This document shows, one piece after another, positions 1-12,030 of a stretch of DNA of 64,000 nt. The stretch's first letter is position 1, and each line of letters starts with the position of its first letter. The DNA is from Spirodela intermedia (taxonomy: Eukaryota > Streptophyta > Magnoliopsida > Alismatales > Araceae). The DNA lies in assembly GCA_902729315.2 (NCBI GenBank), contig LR746265.1:4878892-4942891 (forward strand), read 5' to 3'. A program made the position numbers and the translations under genes. Below the pieces are notes generated by a model. It had not been told where the DNA came from and did no database searches. It saw nothing but the letters and a program-made list of their open reading frames with translations.

Positions 1-970
1 ATTGTTGAATGATTTGCGATAAAAGGATCGCGAATTCAACAAGTAAAGCATCTCCGATTGATCGACAAGCAAGTTGTCGTCGGGAAGAGGATGATTCGTT
101 GGGAGATGAGTCGTCACCTCCTGAGAGCGTACCGGATGTGATGAAGAGGTTCCTCTTGCTGTGCAGACATGAGGATGAAGCTCTTTGACATGCGCCCCAC
201 CTCCATCCAGCTCCTCTCCATCGGGTGACAGTCGTTAGAGAGCCGCAAAGTCATCGTTCTTCCACTCCATTGGGTGACAACCACTGGAGACGATTTGACG
301 ACTCATTTCATTGATCTCTAGACTTCGCAAAAAGAGCTAGAGATTGCTCACATTATCTTTGTCTAAGGAGAGCCTTCAAGGCTGTGGACACTGCATGACA
401 ATCCTCCTAAACGCTCAATATTCTGATGCATCGCCGACGCATCACCGCCACGACACTGGAACTCTGTTTTCTTGCTTTCAACTTACTTTCCACTTCATTT
501 AGTGATAATTTGTGTGATTTAAATTTACCAAGATATACTTTATTCAATTACAATTTTTCCGACTTTTACAGATCTTAATTTACTCAATTAAATCATTTGT
601 AATCACTTATGTAAGAATCGTCAGACGAAACTTTATTTTTGTCCAATTTGCATTCGCCGGGCGCTAACGTCATCTTGACGTCCGCACCCTTATTTCCTTT
701 TTTCGTGAATTTGAAATATATTTAATTTCCATTTTCTAGTATAAAATTTATAAAAAATAATATTCTTTGAGGAAAATTCTAAATAATTACTTGATATTAT
801 ATTATATCCTTGTGATCGACTTGGAAAATTATCACTATTTTTGGAAGTTTTATTGAATTATAATTGATATATTTGTTTAGAAATATTTATAAATATTCAA
901 AATTTTGTATTTTCTAGTTTTATAAATTTTAAATTTACGTGATTTACTATACAACAACTAAGTCATGTCA
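1..970 (-). repeat. Gypsy-family LTR, partial (3' LTR of the minus-sense element)
   Basis: The stretch is the reverse complement of 4820-5790 with many substitutions, and it matches 27,720-28,663 in the same orientation. In minus sense it begins with TGACATGACT at 970 and runs off the left edge of the window. The two fuller copies are about 1.73 kb long, so roughly the last 0.75 kb is missing here. It lies directly downstream, in minus sense, of the integrase remnant of the 971-6990 element, which is where that element's 3' LTR is expected. Confidence 0.7.
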
Positions 971-984
971 CTTATTGTCTCCAT

Positions 985-1330
985 TTATCCTTGATGCCCC
1001 TTCCTTCTCATCATCCTTAGACCGGTTTTTAGTTCAAGTCTGATCAACATAATGATCAGATCTAATAGAACCTCTTAATATATCATGTGATCTATTGTCA
1101 TTGGGTCTTGTTGTTGTACTAGTTTGATGTTCGATCTATTTGCCGCCCTCATCTCATGCCTTGCAGGATCTTTTGTATTGGTGTCTGTGATGATGTCAAG
1201 CTCTAGTGTCTCATCGCCTCATGCTCTACTCGAGCTGTTTGGCTTTGTTACTAAGTTGGGCTAGTTCCTTCGACACCTCATCCCCCTTAGCCCTATTTTT
1301 GATGTCAAAGTCTCAACAATACTTTCCCCT
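985..1330 (+). repeat. Dispersed repeat P, copy 1
   Basis: About 340 bp is shared, in the same orientation, with 8815-9125 and 10,905-11,305. Diagnostic shared strings are TCCTTGATGCCCC, GATGATGTC and CTCGTCACCTC-like blocks. The copies look about 75-85% alike by eye. No coding capacity is seen. In copy 1 the repeat sits between the integrase remnant and the 3' LTR, so it may be the 3' untranslated part of a gypsy element whose other copies are solitary fragments. Confidence 0.5.
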
Positions 1331-4300
1331 AATTACACATGTTGTTTCTTAAGGTGAAAATTGAAAAATTGTTAGCGGATGTTGCGAGTAGGTTCACATG
1401 TGATGGTTTAGGCCGACAGTCCTACTATAGGATCACTTCTAGGTTGTGTAGGTAATAGCAGACATCCATGACCTGACTTAAGACTATTGTCTAGCACAAG
1501 TTGCCATCCACAGTAGCTTAGTTATTGTTGTGGTCTCCTCTCATTACTCTATCTTTTTTGATTGTGATACATGAAACACCAAATAAACTTGAGATGAGGT
1601 GGGGAGGTCTAAATAATGTATCATTGGTCAAAAGTATTAGAAGATTTTGAACATGCCATGAAAGTGAGGAGCAAGCTTCACATAGGTCTGTTGTGTGATT
1701 GTGGTTTGTTGGTAGAGTCGTCAACGAAGGTAAATCCATTTGCCTATTTAGAACTCAAGCTCTTATTGTTTACTATTGGTAAAATGTTTTATTTGAACTT
1801 GGGTATATTCTAAATTTTATCTAAGTTGTGCAAAAATCTCGTCATGTTCTTACTACTTTTCCTCCAGATCTCTCGACAATAGGGGTTTACTAGTGAAGCG
1901 AATCAACATGGTCATCTCGATGGAGTAGTTGAAGTTCGTATTATTTTAAAACTCTACCCACATAAGCCACATGTACCACTATTTTGGCCATTCGTTAGTG
2001 AAACAATAGAGGTATATCTTGATCCCATGATTGACCACCTCTGACTAGCCATTGGTCTGCAAGTGATACATGTTGGTTTGCATAAGTATTGCCTCTTCTT
2101 GACAAAAGAGAACTTCACAAAAGAAAAGTCATGAAGATTCAATCTTGATAAGTGAAAATAGATATCAAAAATCTATACAATTAAATGACATCTCAAATGA
2201 CCACTTTGGCCACCATCTATGTGGTGAAGGGATAATGAAAGACAAAAAATTGAGTAAACTTACAAAGTTGATTGATGATGACTAGAATAACATTCTAGAG
2301 GTAGGTCTATTGAAGCTTATAATGTTCTCATGTCATTCATCATGAAACTCCCGCATAAGAGTTAGGAGAAGTCGTGGTACCGCTAAGATCACAATCTATA
2401 TGCGATACAATAAATGACTATGTTGAAAGAATAATGTTTCTATTTCACTAACTTAGTGGATAATTCATCTAGGAACTTCTAGAGGTATGAGTCAACTTGA
2501 TTATCTTGAAGCAATCATGACAAGGTCAAGTAGCACAAGGTGGGAGAGGGCTAGCATCTAGAGTCATATTTATTTGAGAGCACATGATAATACATCTGCC
2601 AGTTAGTTCTCACTACCTAGTTTGAAATATATCTTGAAATCAAAAGAGAATCTTCGCCAACCAAGTTTGTTAATCTAATAGGACTTGCCACTACTATAAG
2701 AGGTACTTTAGGCTCTATTGACTTGTAAAAATTCAAAACTTGTGCCTAAAAAGGTAAATATTGTCATTTGAGGATGACAAAAACGATGGTGATGAGCTCA
2801 TACTTGTAGGTGTGTTTATGAAAGTGGGTTGGCACAAGAGCTTAACAAAAGAAGGTTACTAGTCTTTGGTGCTGCATGAAGAAGGCTCCCACTTTGCGAC
2901 TAGAGGCGTCCAATTCTAGCTCAAATTTGGTGGAGAAATCCAGCAGTACTAGTACTAGAACTATCGTCAAGGCTTACTTGAGTTGTTGAAAGGTTTCTTT
3001 ATTGGCAAGAGTCCAACATTACACTTCTTTCTTTAGTTGTTATATTAGTAATTAGACAAGTTTCTCAAAATTGTGGATGAAGCACCATTAATATGATGTT
3101 AGGCTTAGGAATCGTTACACGTCGTAGATTGTCATAAGTGATCGTCACTAATGGATTACTATGATCTTCTATAGGTTGACAATAACGTAGTCTAATGAAA
3201 TTTAGTGGCATGAGTATGCAATTCTCATTTAGACAAACATATATTTCTTGGAGTGAATGTGAAATTAATGTTCATGTAGAACGAGAAATACCTAGAGAAG
3301 GTGGTCATTATGCTTAATTTGACAATCCAACTATAGTTAAGGATATCGTCAAAGAACACTAGCACGAATCAGAGTAAAAAGTGTACAAAGATTTAATTTA
3401 TAGTAGACTTGAAGGTAGCAAAAGAAATTGGACAAGTTAAAAGGCATTATGAGAAACTCGTAATGACCCTAATGTGTTTGAAATGTCACCTTAGGCACAT
3501 CCTTTGTGCATAATTAAATTTGGTGATAGCCAAAGTGTTAGCTTCAAGAACATTATGGTTTTATACAACTCATTGATGAGCTCATCCACAACAAGAATGG
3601 GAAATTGATCTAGAATAATTACCTTATTTAAGGCATTATAGTCCATGTAAAAGCGTCACAAGTCGTCTTTTTTGCATATGAAGAGCTATGGGCTAGAAAA
3701 CAAGTTGTGGGAGTGTTGAATGAGTCATATTACCAACATTGCTGCCACATGCTTCACCAACTTGATTTTAAAAAAAAAGGGGTAGTGGAATGATCGAGCA
3801 AAGATGGTCTAACTTTTTTGTTCAAGGATGATGCAATGATTTTGATCCCGACGTAGGGGGAGGTCTACAATGTGTGCTAAGACTTATGGGAAGCGCTACT
3901 AAAGCTTTGTCGTTACCTATTTGTTGATTGTCATAATTTTGTCTATCTTGAGTTGGAACAATTTGAAGTATGCTTCCCCTTGCAATGTCTATTGACCAAG
4001 GTATTCGGATGGAGTTGTGCACAATTAGTTCCGTCACCTTCTCAACTCTGATAGGGAATGTCATGTCCTAATTGTCTAGGTCTAGCTCGAGCTTGTGTTG
4101 TCCTTGCACCTAGTGCATACCTAAGATTATGTCAACCCAAGCTAAGAGAAAGACTAAGAAATTATTAGAGATCATGATTTTCAGAAGGTCGACAATGAGG
4201 CATTGACACATCTCAAAGCCAAAGACTATCTTGCCAATTCTAGTGGCTACTTGATATTAGGTCATCTTGACAAGAAGTAGGTGCAGCTCTTGGACCAAAC

Positions 4301-4819
4301 AATTGTTGATGAAGTTTAACGCAACCTTGGTGTTGAGTAAGACAAAGACCTACCACCCTCGAATCATCCCATTGAAGCACATGACTCGTCCATGTGATTG
4401 GCTCGAGAGTGAATGGAGGGCAACTTCGAGCTGGATGATTACATTGTCATATGGGAAAGTTTCTTGGGAAAGCTCTTCTTACTCTTCATTTTGTAGGTAG
4501 TCAGAGTCGGTCGGAGTAAATATGACATTGAACTCACGTCTACACCAATGGCATGGAGTGAACTTCTTGTCGTAGTGGAAGTAAAGGCCTTGAGCATGTT
4601 AACCTATATTTCTGCTACCGTGAGATGTAAACAACATTGACAATTTGTTAAAAGAATGCCTATTGTGGTGGTTGAGACATTTAAATTTATTGTGCTAGTG
4701 ACTTGTCCCTCTTCTCGACTTATTATGCTTTGTGGTAGAGTGCTTAACTAGCAATCGTCATATGGCAAGGGCCCTTTCTATTAGCCTTTATTGTGCTGCA
4801 TTCACCCCTTGATGTGACT

Positions 4820-6558
4820 TAGTTATTGTATAGTAAATCACGTAAATTTAAAATTTATAAAATTAAAAAATATCAATTTTTAGATATTTAGAAGTATTTA
4901 TAAAAAATATATTAATTTTAATTCAATAAAACTTCTAAAAATAATAGTAATTTTCTAAGTTGATCATACGGCTGTAATATAGTATTAGATAATTTTTCAA
5001 TTTTTTTCTCAAAGAATATATTTTTTTATAAATTTTATACTAAGAAATGAAAATAAAATATATTTAAAATTTATGAAAAAGGCAAAATAAGGGTGTAGAC
5101 GTCAAGATGACATTAGCACCTGACGAACGCGAATCGGATGGAAATAGAATTCCACCCAATGATTCTTACGTAAGCAATTACAAATGATTTAATTCATCAA
5201 ATTAAGATCTAGAAAAGCCGAAAGAATTGTAATTGAATAAAGTATAGCTTAGTAAATTTAAAACATACAAATTATTATTAAATGAAGTAAAAATTAAGTT
5301 AAAAGTAGGAAAATAGAGTTCCGACATTACGACAGCAATGTATCGATAATACAGCAGAATCTTGAGTGTTTGAGAAGATCGTCGTACAGTGTCTATGGCC
5401 TCAAAAGCTCTCATTGGACAAGGACGACATAGGTAATCTCTATATCTCCTTGTGAAATCTAGAGATCAATAAAATGGGTCGTCAAATCGTCTTTAACAAT
5501 TGTCACCTGGTAGAGCAGAAAAATAGTGACTTCGTAACTCTTCAGTGGCTGTCACCCGACATAAAAGGGCTGGATTGAAGTGAGGTATATATTAGGGAGC
5601 TTCATCCTGAAGTCCGCGTAGTAAAAAAAGACTCTTCATCGCATCTGGTACGCTCTTAAGAAGTGGCAACTCATTTCTCGACGGATCGTTCTCTTTCTAA
5701 GAACGACTTATTCGTTGATCAATTAAAGATGATTTACTTGATGGATTCACGATCTTTTTATCGTGAATTGTTCAACAATTTTAGTAACAATATTATGAAA
5801 ATTACATTGACAAGATTTTCACCGATGATCTAACGATTTTGGTGACTTAATCCTTCACCGACGATCTACAAGAAAGTCATGATAATCAAATAAAAAATAT
5901 GAGTTTTGGTGCTAGGAGGATTCGAAGTCATGCCAGTTGTCCGCTTATATAAGAGAGATTGAAACAAGTACTCTAATATCGTTATCAACTGACATCATCA
6001 TGATATATCTTTATTATAATTAAGTGATAGTTTAGGTATTAAAATCTTTGAAGCCTTTCAAAAAAAGATATGACGTGGGTTTAATTCCACATCGTTTGTG
6101 CACTGAAGTTTTGGGTAAATACATAATAATATCACATTTGTAAGTAATGTGTCCCTTTCTCTCGTGTGTGTAACCACTCCTAGCCTCATAGTAAACTGAC
6201 CACTAGTGACGTAGAAGGGGAGTGGCACACACGTGCCCCTATCAGTCCTAGCCACTTGAGCCCCTACTCGTGGCTTTCCTTGACTGTGCTTCTAACCTGC
6301 TTGTGGGCCCAGCTGGCTAGTAGGTCCCCCCGTTTTACTATATTTTTATTTTTATTTCTTTTTCTTCATTTATCTCAAAAATAAGATTATAAAAATCATA
6401 TAAATTTGTAAAAATTCACATAATTAGCCAAAAATTCACATTAATCAATTGAAAAATACTTTTCATAATTTAACACAAATATAAGTCTATTTATCATGAT
6501 TTAAGGCTAAAATTATATTATTTACTAATTATTAACTCATGATAATGAAGACTTATCA
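4820..6558 (+). repeat. Solo LTR of the same gypsy family, inserted in gag
   Basis: The segment begins TGATGTGACTTAG and ends near ACTTATCA, giving about 1739 bp. Its left half is the inverted counterpart of 1-970. Its right half (6240-6558) matches the reverse complement of 26,940-27,400. That second copy is about 1724 bp, so both appear to be complete LTRs. Minus-strand gag sequence lies on both sides (about 6960-6560 and about 4600), so this is a later insertion in the opposite orientation. The flanks CCCCT and CTCCC could be a decayed target-site duplication. No internal region is attached. Confidence 0.65.
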
Positions 6559-6989
6559 CTCCCTATTCATCAATGTCAAGAGTTTGGTCTCGATTTGTTT
6601 GGCCATTCTCATTATCACCTCTAATCCTCAAATATTGAGGGCAAGAACTTCGACCTTAATCTCCCATTGTAGGCCTTTGAGAAAGTTCCTTTCTAAGATA
6701 ACATCTTGATCGTCGTAGAGAATGTTAGACAATAGCCCAAATTGCTCACAATAGCCCCCACTATTTCTACCTACTCGAGTTTGAGGAACTACTGGTGGAG
6801 GGAGCTAGAATGCTTGTCTCTGTAACTCTCGAACATAGAATATGACAAGTCCTCACAGCTGTAGAAAAATGAACAAGTCTCGACCTACTAGAGTTAATTG
6901 AGGGCTTTCCGTTCAATGCTGAAGCAAGCTTCTGTTAGCTACATAGTATCATCAATTGATAGGGAGGAAAATATAACTCTACGTAGTAG

Positions 6990-8720
6990 ATTCATCTTTT
7001 GGGGTTAGTGCTTGATAACATATTGATTATAACATGAAAGGGATAAGAATTATTTTATTCAAGAGCTTAAATTTTATAATATAGCATGGTATCATATTAA
7101 AAAATAAAAAAATATTATTTCATTGAGTATTTCATAAAGTTTAATATTTTAGTGAATTTTTAAAAAAATTCTTTGAGTTTTACAATCATAATTAATTTTT
7201 TATTAATATAGGATTCAAAAAATTTTGATATGTTTTTATGGTTTTCAAGAAGCTAATATATGCTTCGATAGATGAGATCTGACATGTGAAGATGAGGTGA
7301 TGGAATCAAGGGCTAAGGCATTCACAGGCGGCATCATCAAATGAGGAGATTGAAAGTTGTCAAGAGTATCTACACAATCAAAGGTAGATGGAGCATATTT
7401 ACCAAGGGTGCAACAAATCTCAACATTAAGGAAGATCCTACGACTACAACAAGATCTTTAAATCCAATGCTTCAAATCAACTCGAGAAGAAACCGACTCT
7501 TGCATGTTTTTATTGCAGCCAAAAAGATAAAAATACCCTCATTTAATCACAACCCTACACGTGTATTCTCATCTTCTCGTATAAAACCCTTAGACATTTA
7601 AGTTGCTATTTAAGGATGAAAAAACTTAACTTTAAATGTCCCGACATTTAGTCATCTTGATTGAAACTACATTGAGGTTCTACATCAATCTTGATGTGTT
7701 CAAGTTAATTCAAGCTTTGATTCATAGTTGAGATCATCAGAGAAGCATACTCAAAGATGAAATTGCCTAACCTTGGTGAAATATAGAGGCTTGAGGTAAG
7801 TTTCTCTAGGTTTGATACGTTCTGAGTGTGAACAATAATCTAGCTTCCGTAGGTTTGAATAGATAAAGGTATAATGTTAACTTCGTATTGCAATTCATTT
7901 GTGAGTGTTCCCCCCCCTCTTATTTCTCTTTTTTATCGTTTAACTTCCGTTTTCCCTTTTGTTGACGGCGAAAATTCTTCTTACTTACTGTTACCTCTCC
8001 TTTAAGTTTATTTGAATTAAATCTATCAATCAATTAAATAGTAACTAAGGAATGCTTAATTCTTATTTCTTGTAGATCAACCTCAAACTTACCACAGTAC
8101 TTACCTATTTTACTATTTTAATTTGGTAAATTTGTGATTCTAAATATTTTTGATCAACTGATTTTGGGGCTTTCAACAACCCTTGATTTTGTTCTTTCAA
8201 CGCTAGAGATATGAAAAATTACAACCATCATCAAGGGTTAGGTTTTAGTGGGTTATGTAGTTGCCTTTGATTGGTTAATTCGTTGTGGCCCTAATGGTTC
8301 ACAAATGGCTCCTCTTGGTAGTTGAGTTCACTTGCCCCAAATGGGTGGTGGCCTGTGTTGGTCTGCCAAGGGACCCATTTCGATGACAACTCTATGAGAG
8401 TAGTGGACTTGCTTGCTTGACTAAGGAAAATTCTTAACTACTATTAGATGGTGTCTAAAATTTACATAATTGCCCCCAATTTATGAGATATTGAGCCTAA
8501 CTACTAGCATATGTTGGCTTGATCGAAATGGGTGAGGTGTTGGAATTCCTCTAGTTCTTTCTTGTGAGAATCCAACTTAGAATCAGTAGGTTTGGGCTCC
8601 ATAAGACATACTAATTGATAAAAACTTGTTGACCCGAATAGAGAATACTCTATTGTTGACTTCAATAGTGAAGTCGAATCTCTCATAGCTTTCTAGAGCA
8701 CTCTATTATAAAAGAATTCC
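6990..8720. other. Intergenic, no gene recognised
   Basis: This is AT-rich sequence with short open frames only. The 7320-7980 part, which includes a pyrimidine-rich end near 7905-7930, reads like the edge of a retroelement LTR, but I found no second copy in the window. I see no exon, RNA gene or coding remnant that I can defend. Confidence 0.4.
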
Positions 8721-9300
8721 AACTACCAAGACTGCCCCAATCGTGGGGTTGTCAATACAAGACAAATCTCTAACTCCATGAGGAGTTCCTTACAAATGTT
8801 CTCCCCCTCCCTTGAGGGTCGTTCCTTCTATCTTATATCCTCTATTTGTCCTTGATGCCCCTTTCTTATATTTAGTTATTAGTCCGATCAACTTAATAAT
8901 TAGATCTGATGGAATTCAGTACTTGACGTGATCCATCAGCATCTACCACCCTTGTCTCTTGTCATGCAAGATCAGATGTACTATTGTCCTTGATGATGTT
9001 GGACTCCAACATCTCGTCACCTCATGCTCTGCTTGGACTGCTTGACTTTGTTACTAGACTCAACTGATTCTTTCAAGACCTCATCCTCTTTGGCCCTATT
9101 TATGATGCAACAGTGTCAACAGATTACCTAGTAGTCATCATCACTTTCTTCCCCTTTTCAGCATCATTCTCATCCATTTTTCAGTGAAGATCAGAGTGAC
9201 TTTTGAACATTGTTCTCCTTGTTTGTCCTTCGAGTGTGTGCAGTTTTCTTATCATTGAAGCTCTGATTTTTTTTAGGAAGATCAACTATCTTATTGATGT
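8720..9300 (+). repeat. Direct repeat Q, copy 1 (includes repeat P copy 2)
   Basis: About 580 bp corresponds to 10,840-11,480, about 2.15 kb to the right, same orientation. It begins in the block around CTTGGGGTTGCCAATACAAG and ends after GGAAGATCAAC. It contains P (8815-9125). It continues into a pyrimidine-rich stretch (9130-9290) that is also found inside dispersed repeat R (19,110-19,250 and 35,450-35,560). It is non-coding. It may be part of an unclassified LTR element. Confidence 0.55.
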
Positions 9301-9589
9301 GGGACAAAGGGGCCCAAAATAGATTTTCTTAAAAAAAGAGTTACACAAAGGATGAGTACTTAATATTCGGATGATCCTGTGATGTTAGGAGAATTAGAAT
9401 CATTAATTACCTATTGGGTTATCTAATTCAAAGAATCAAACAAGGCTTCTCAATCAGGATAAGAAAATCATTGATTTTCTTGATTCTTGTGACTTGAGAT
9501 CCACAAGCCTTGTTGGGGATTTTCTAATAGGTGATGATTTGAAGGGAATGAGCTGTTTGGGCCAGGAGGTGTAAATGAGGTCCAAAAGT

Positions 9590-9880
9590 AGGGCGAAGTA
9601 ATAAAATAATGATGAAAAGAAAAGAAAAGGTAGAGAGAGAAAAAGGGGCGGAATGAGAGGGCGTTGGCAGGAGAGAGAGAGAGAGAGATGAAGGGGGTAC
9701 GTGGCGACGGTATGAGAGAGAAGTAACAGGGTTCTTATGAGGACGAGAACCGAGGGTGAATTTAAACATTGAATAAAGGGCGGAGGGAGAGAAAGGGGCG
9801 AAATGAGAGAGTTTCGGCAAGAGAGAGAGAGAGGTGGTCTCGTCGAGAAGGGAGGCTAAAGTCGGTAGGTGGTGACAGTG
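9590..9880 (+). repeat. Purine-rich tandem duplication
   Basis: Two purine-rich copies about 160 bp apart (about 9630-9720 and 9785-9880) share GAGAGAGAAA, GGGGCG and a GAGAGAGAGAGA tract followed by a GGTGRCRGT motif. The sequence is low complexity. Open frames here come from biased composition and not from genes. Confidence 0.5.
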
Positions 9881-9959
9881 AGAGAAATAAGGGAAGAGGG
9901 TTTTGCGACGAGAGGACGGCCCAAAGAGGATCTAGTGGCGACAGCAGGCTGGCGACGGT

Positions 9960-10297
9960 GTGGACGGTGAGGAGGTGGAACGGCGATGATAGGGTAGACG
10001 GCGAGGAGGCAGAACGGTGGCAATGGGGTGGGAGGCGGAATGGCGGCAATAGGGTGGGCGGCAAGGAGGCGGGACGACGGCGACGGGGCAGATGCCGAGG
10101 AGGTGGAACGGCGGCGACGGGTCGGACGCCAAGGAGGCGAAATGGCGGTGATATGTCGGGCGGTGAAGAGGCAGAACGACGGTGATAGTGGGAGAGGATA
10201 GAAAGGTGGGTTTGGTGACAAGACGGATGGCTAGAAGGCAGAACAACAGCGACGGGGCAGATGGCTAAGAGGCAGAACGTGGACAAGTAGATGATGA
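9960..10297 (+). repeat. 34-bp minisatellite
   Basis: There are roughly ten head-to-tail units with a 34-bp period. Each carries the core GGCGAGGAGG, then AGAACGGCGG, then a CAATAGGGT-like tail. One unit near 10,028 is shortened to about 26 bp, and units after about 10,190 are more diverged. Because 34 is not a multiple of 3, the frame rotates through the array. Stop-free frames therefore arise on both strands at the same place (174, 121 and 104 codons in three minus frames, 138 in a plus frame). All are proline, arginine and serine rich. I take them as by-products of the repeat. Confidence 0.75.
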
Positions 10298-10674
10298 CGA
10301 GATGGAAGGACAGCGAGGTATGAGAAGAGAAGGAAAGAGATCTCCCTAATTCAAGAGGGCAAGAAGAAGAAGATACCCCTAATCCAAGAGGCGAGTGAAA
10401 GAGAATAGGAACCCCTAATCCAAGAGGTGAATGAGGGATAACACGAATCTTCTTGATTTTAAATTGAACTTTCCCTCCAATATTCTTGAGTTTGAGTATT
10501 TATAGAAAATAGAAGAAGGTGTCCCCGTCCCAAAGGATGCAAAATGGTGTCTCATGGAGGGAGAGACGCCTTCCTTAGGAGAGAAGGGGTGCATGGGTGA
10601 CGTGGCCTCTCCTTCTTCTTCTTCTTCTTCGTGGGTCCACCTAAGAGAATGAACCCTCATGTGGACTCCATCAC

Positions 10675-10858
10675 CTATCATGTGTTGAAATCTATCATAT
10701 TTTTGGTTGATATCATCAGTCTTCTTGTTGTCGAAATCTTTCATGTTTTTAGCCAAGTAAACATCTGAAGAAAAAATAAAAGATAAAAAAGGACAAGAGA
10801 GAGCTTGAAGGTTTGGTGCATAGTTGCCAAGTTCACGACTTAGAGTGAGATGCAAAGA
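10675..10858 (+). repeat. Direct repeat S, copy 1
   Basis: About 184 bp is almost identical to 11,476-11,660. It starts at ATCATGTGTTGAAATC and ends at GTGAGATGCAAAGA. The offset is about 801 bp. With repeat Q lying between the copies, this looks like an 800-bp unit followed by the start of a second unit. Confidence 0.7.
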
Positions 10859-11480
10859 CCGCCCTGGTCTTGGGGTTGCCAATACAAGTTGACAAATTTC
10901 TAACTTCATGAGGCGTTCCCTACAGATGTTCTCCCTCTCTCTTGAGGGCCGTTCCTTCTGTCTTATAGCCTTTGTCTGTGTCCTTGATGCCCCTTCCTTC
11001 TCATCTTCCTTAGACTAGTCTTTAGTTATTGGTCCGATCAGCTTAATGATCGGATCCGATGGAACTCAGTACTTGACGTGATCCATCAGCATTGGGTCCT
11101 ACGATTGTATTGGTTTGCCGCTGGATCTCCACTGCCCTTGCCTCTTGCCATCCAAGATCAGTTGTACTACTGTCCTTGATGATGTCGGGCTCCAATGTCT
11201 CGTCACCTCGTGCTCCGTTCGAACTGCCTAATTTTGTTATTGGGTTGGGATGATTCCTTTGAGACCTCGTCCTCTTTGGGCCTATTTCTGATGCCACGGT
11301 CTCAACAGATTACCTAGTAGTCATCATCACTTTCTTCTCCTTTTCGACATTGTTCTCATCCTTTTTTCGGTGAAGATCAGAGTGACTTTTGAACATTGTT
11401 CTCCTTGTTTGTCCTTCAAGTGTGTGAAGTATTCTCATCATTGAAGTTTTGATTTTTTTAGGAAGATCAACGGTCTTATC
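10840..11480 (+). repeat. Direct repeat Q, copy 2 (includes repeat P copy 3)
   Basis: This is the counterpart of 8720-9300 and contains the P block at 10,905-11,305. It ends directly against the second S copy. It is non-coding. Minus-strand open frames here (for example 11,043-11,297) show no recognisable domain. Confidence 0.55.
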
Positions 11481-11660
11481 ATGTGTTGAAATCTATCATA
11501 TTTTTAGTTGATATCATCAGTCTTCTTGTTATCGAAATCTTTCATGTTTTCAGCTAAGAAAATATCTGAAGAAAAAATAAAAGATAAAAAAAGGACAAGA
11601 GAGGGCTTGAAGTTTTGGTGCGTAGTTGCAGAGTCCACAACTTGGAGTGAGATGCAAAGA
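11476..11660 (+). repeat. Direct repeat S, copy 2
   Basis: This is the second copy of the 184-bp unit described at 10,675. Differences between the copies are few, so this duplication is among the younger events in the left half of the window. Confidence 0.7.
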
Positions 11661-12030
11661 ATCTAGACAAAACATCCGAGGATGTATGGTAACCAATCAC
11701 CAATGGGAGAAAGGCCCCCCGTCAGATATGATATAAGCGCGGTGAAAGAAAGAACCATTTGGAGAAATAAAGTCCGGATTTGGCTGTTGGATTTCTTTCT
11801 TATTAATGAAAATATTTGGAGCTGGCGGACTGGACCTTGTACGAAAAATAGACGGACAAAATGGAGAGAAGATGACCAGATTTGGGGGAGAATCTGGCTG
11901 GAAAAGAGAGGGGAGAGAGGAGTAGGCCGCATAGAAAAAACCCCTCAAATTCGAAATGTCTCAAACCAGTTTTCAACGAGGAGAGAAAGAGTATATTTAA
12001 ATGGGGAGAAAAGGGCCTAAAATGCTCCAA
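11660..12030. other. Intergenic, nothing recognised
   Basis: Overlapping open frames on both strands (about 11,663-12,020) have no recognisable domain and no splice context. The COMT-linked duplicated block begins just to the right. Confidence 0.4.

Larger units (their letters stand above)
971..6990 (-). mobile_element. Degenerate Ty3/gypsy retrotransposon internal region
   Basis: Reading the minus strand, remnants of a gypsy polyprotein appear in the expected order. A gag stretch lies at about 6960-6560 (FLKGLQWEIKVEVLAL followed by a methylase-like MAKQIE block). A gag zinc-knuckle-linked motif with CHWC lies at about 4600-4540. Reverse transcriptase blocks lie at about 3760-3400 (a VTLLHGL block corresponding to the usual WRFCVDYRALNK region). 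An integrase block lies at about 2110-1830 (QTNG then SEVVN, the QTDGQTEVVN motif). Every domain carries stops and frameshifts, so nothing is expressible. A solo LTR (4820-6558) splits gag. No 5' LTR is recognisable beyond 6990, so the element is truncated at that end. Confidence 0.75.

Noticed and set aside
1-5790. DNA transposon with long terminal inverted repeats
   Set aside because: Minus-strand gag lies on both sides of the right arm, and the two arms belong to an LTR family also found as a solo copy at 26,940-28,663, so the inversion reflects a nested LTR insertion.
9762-10286. Long proline- and serine-rich minus-strand frames, apparently a small gene
   Set aside because: They coincide with the 34-bp minisatellite and are open in several frames at once, with no domain or splice context.
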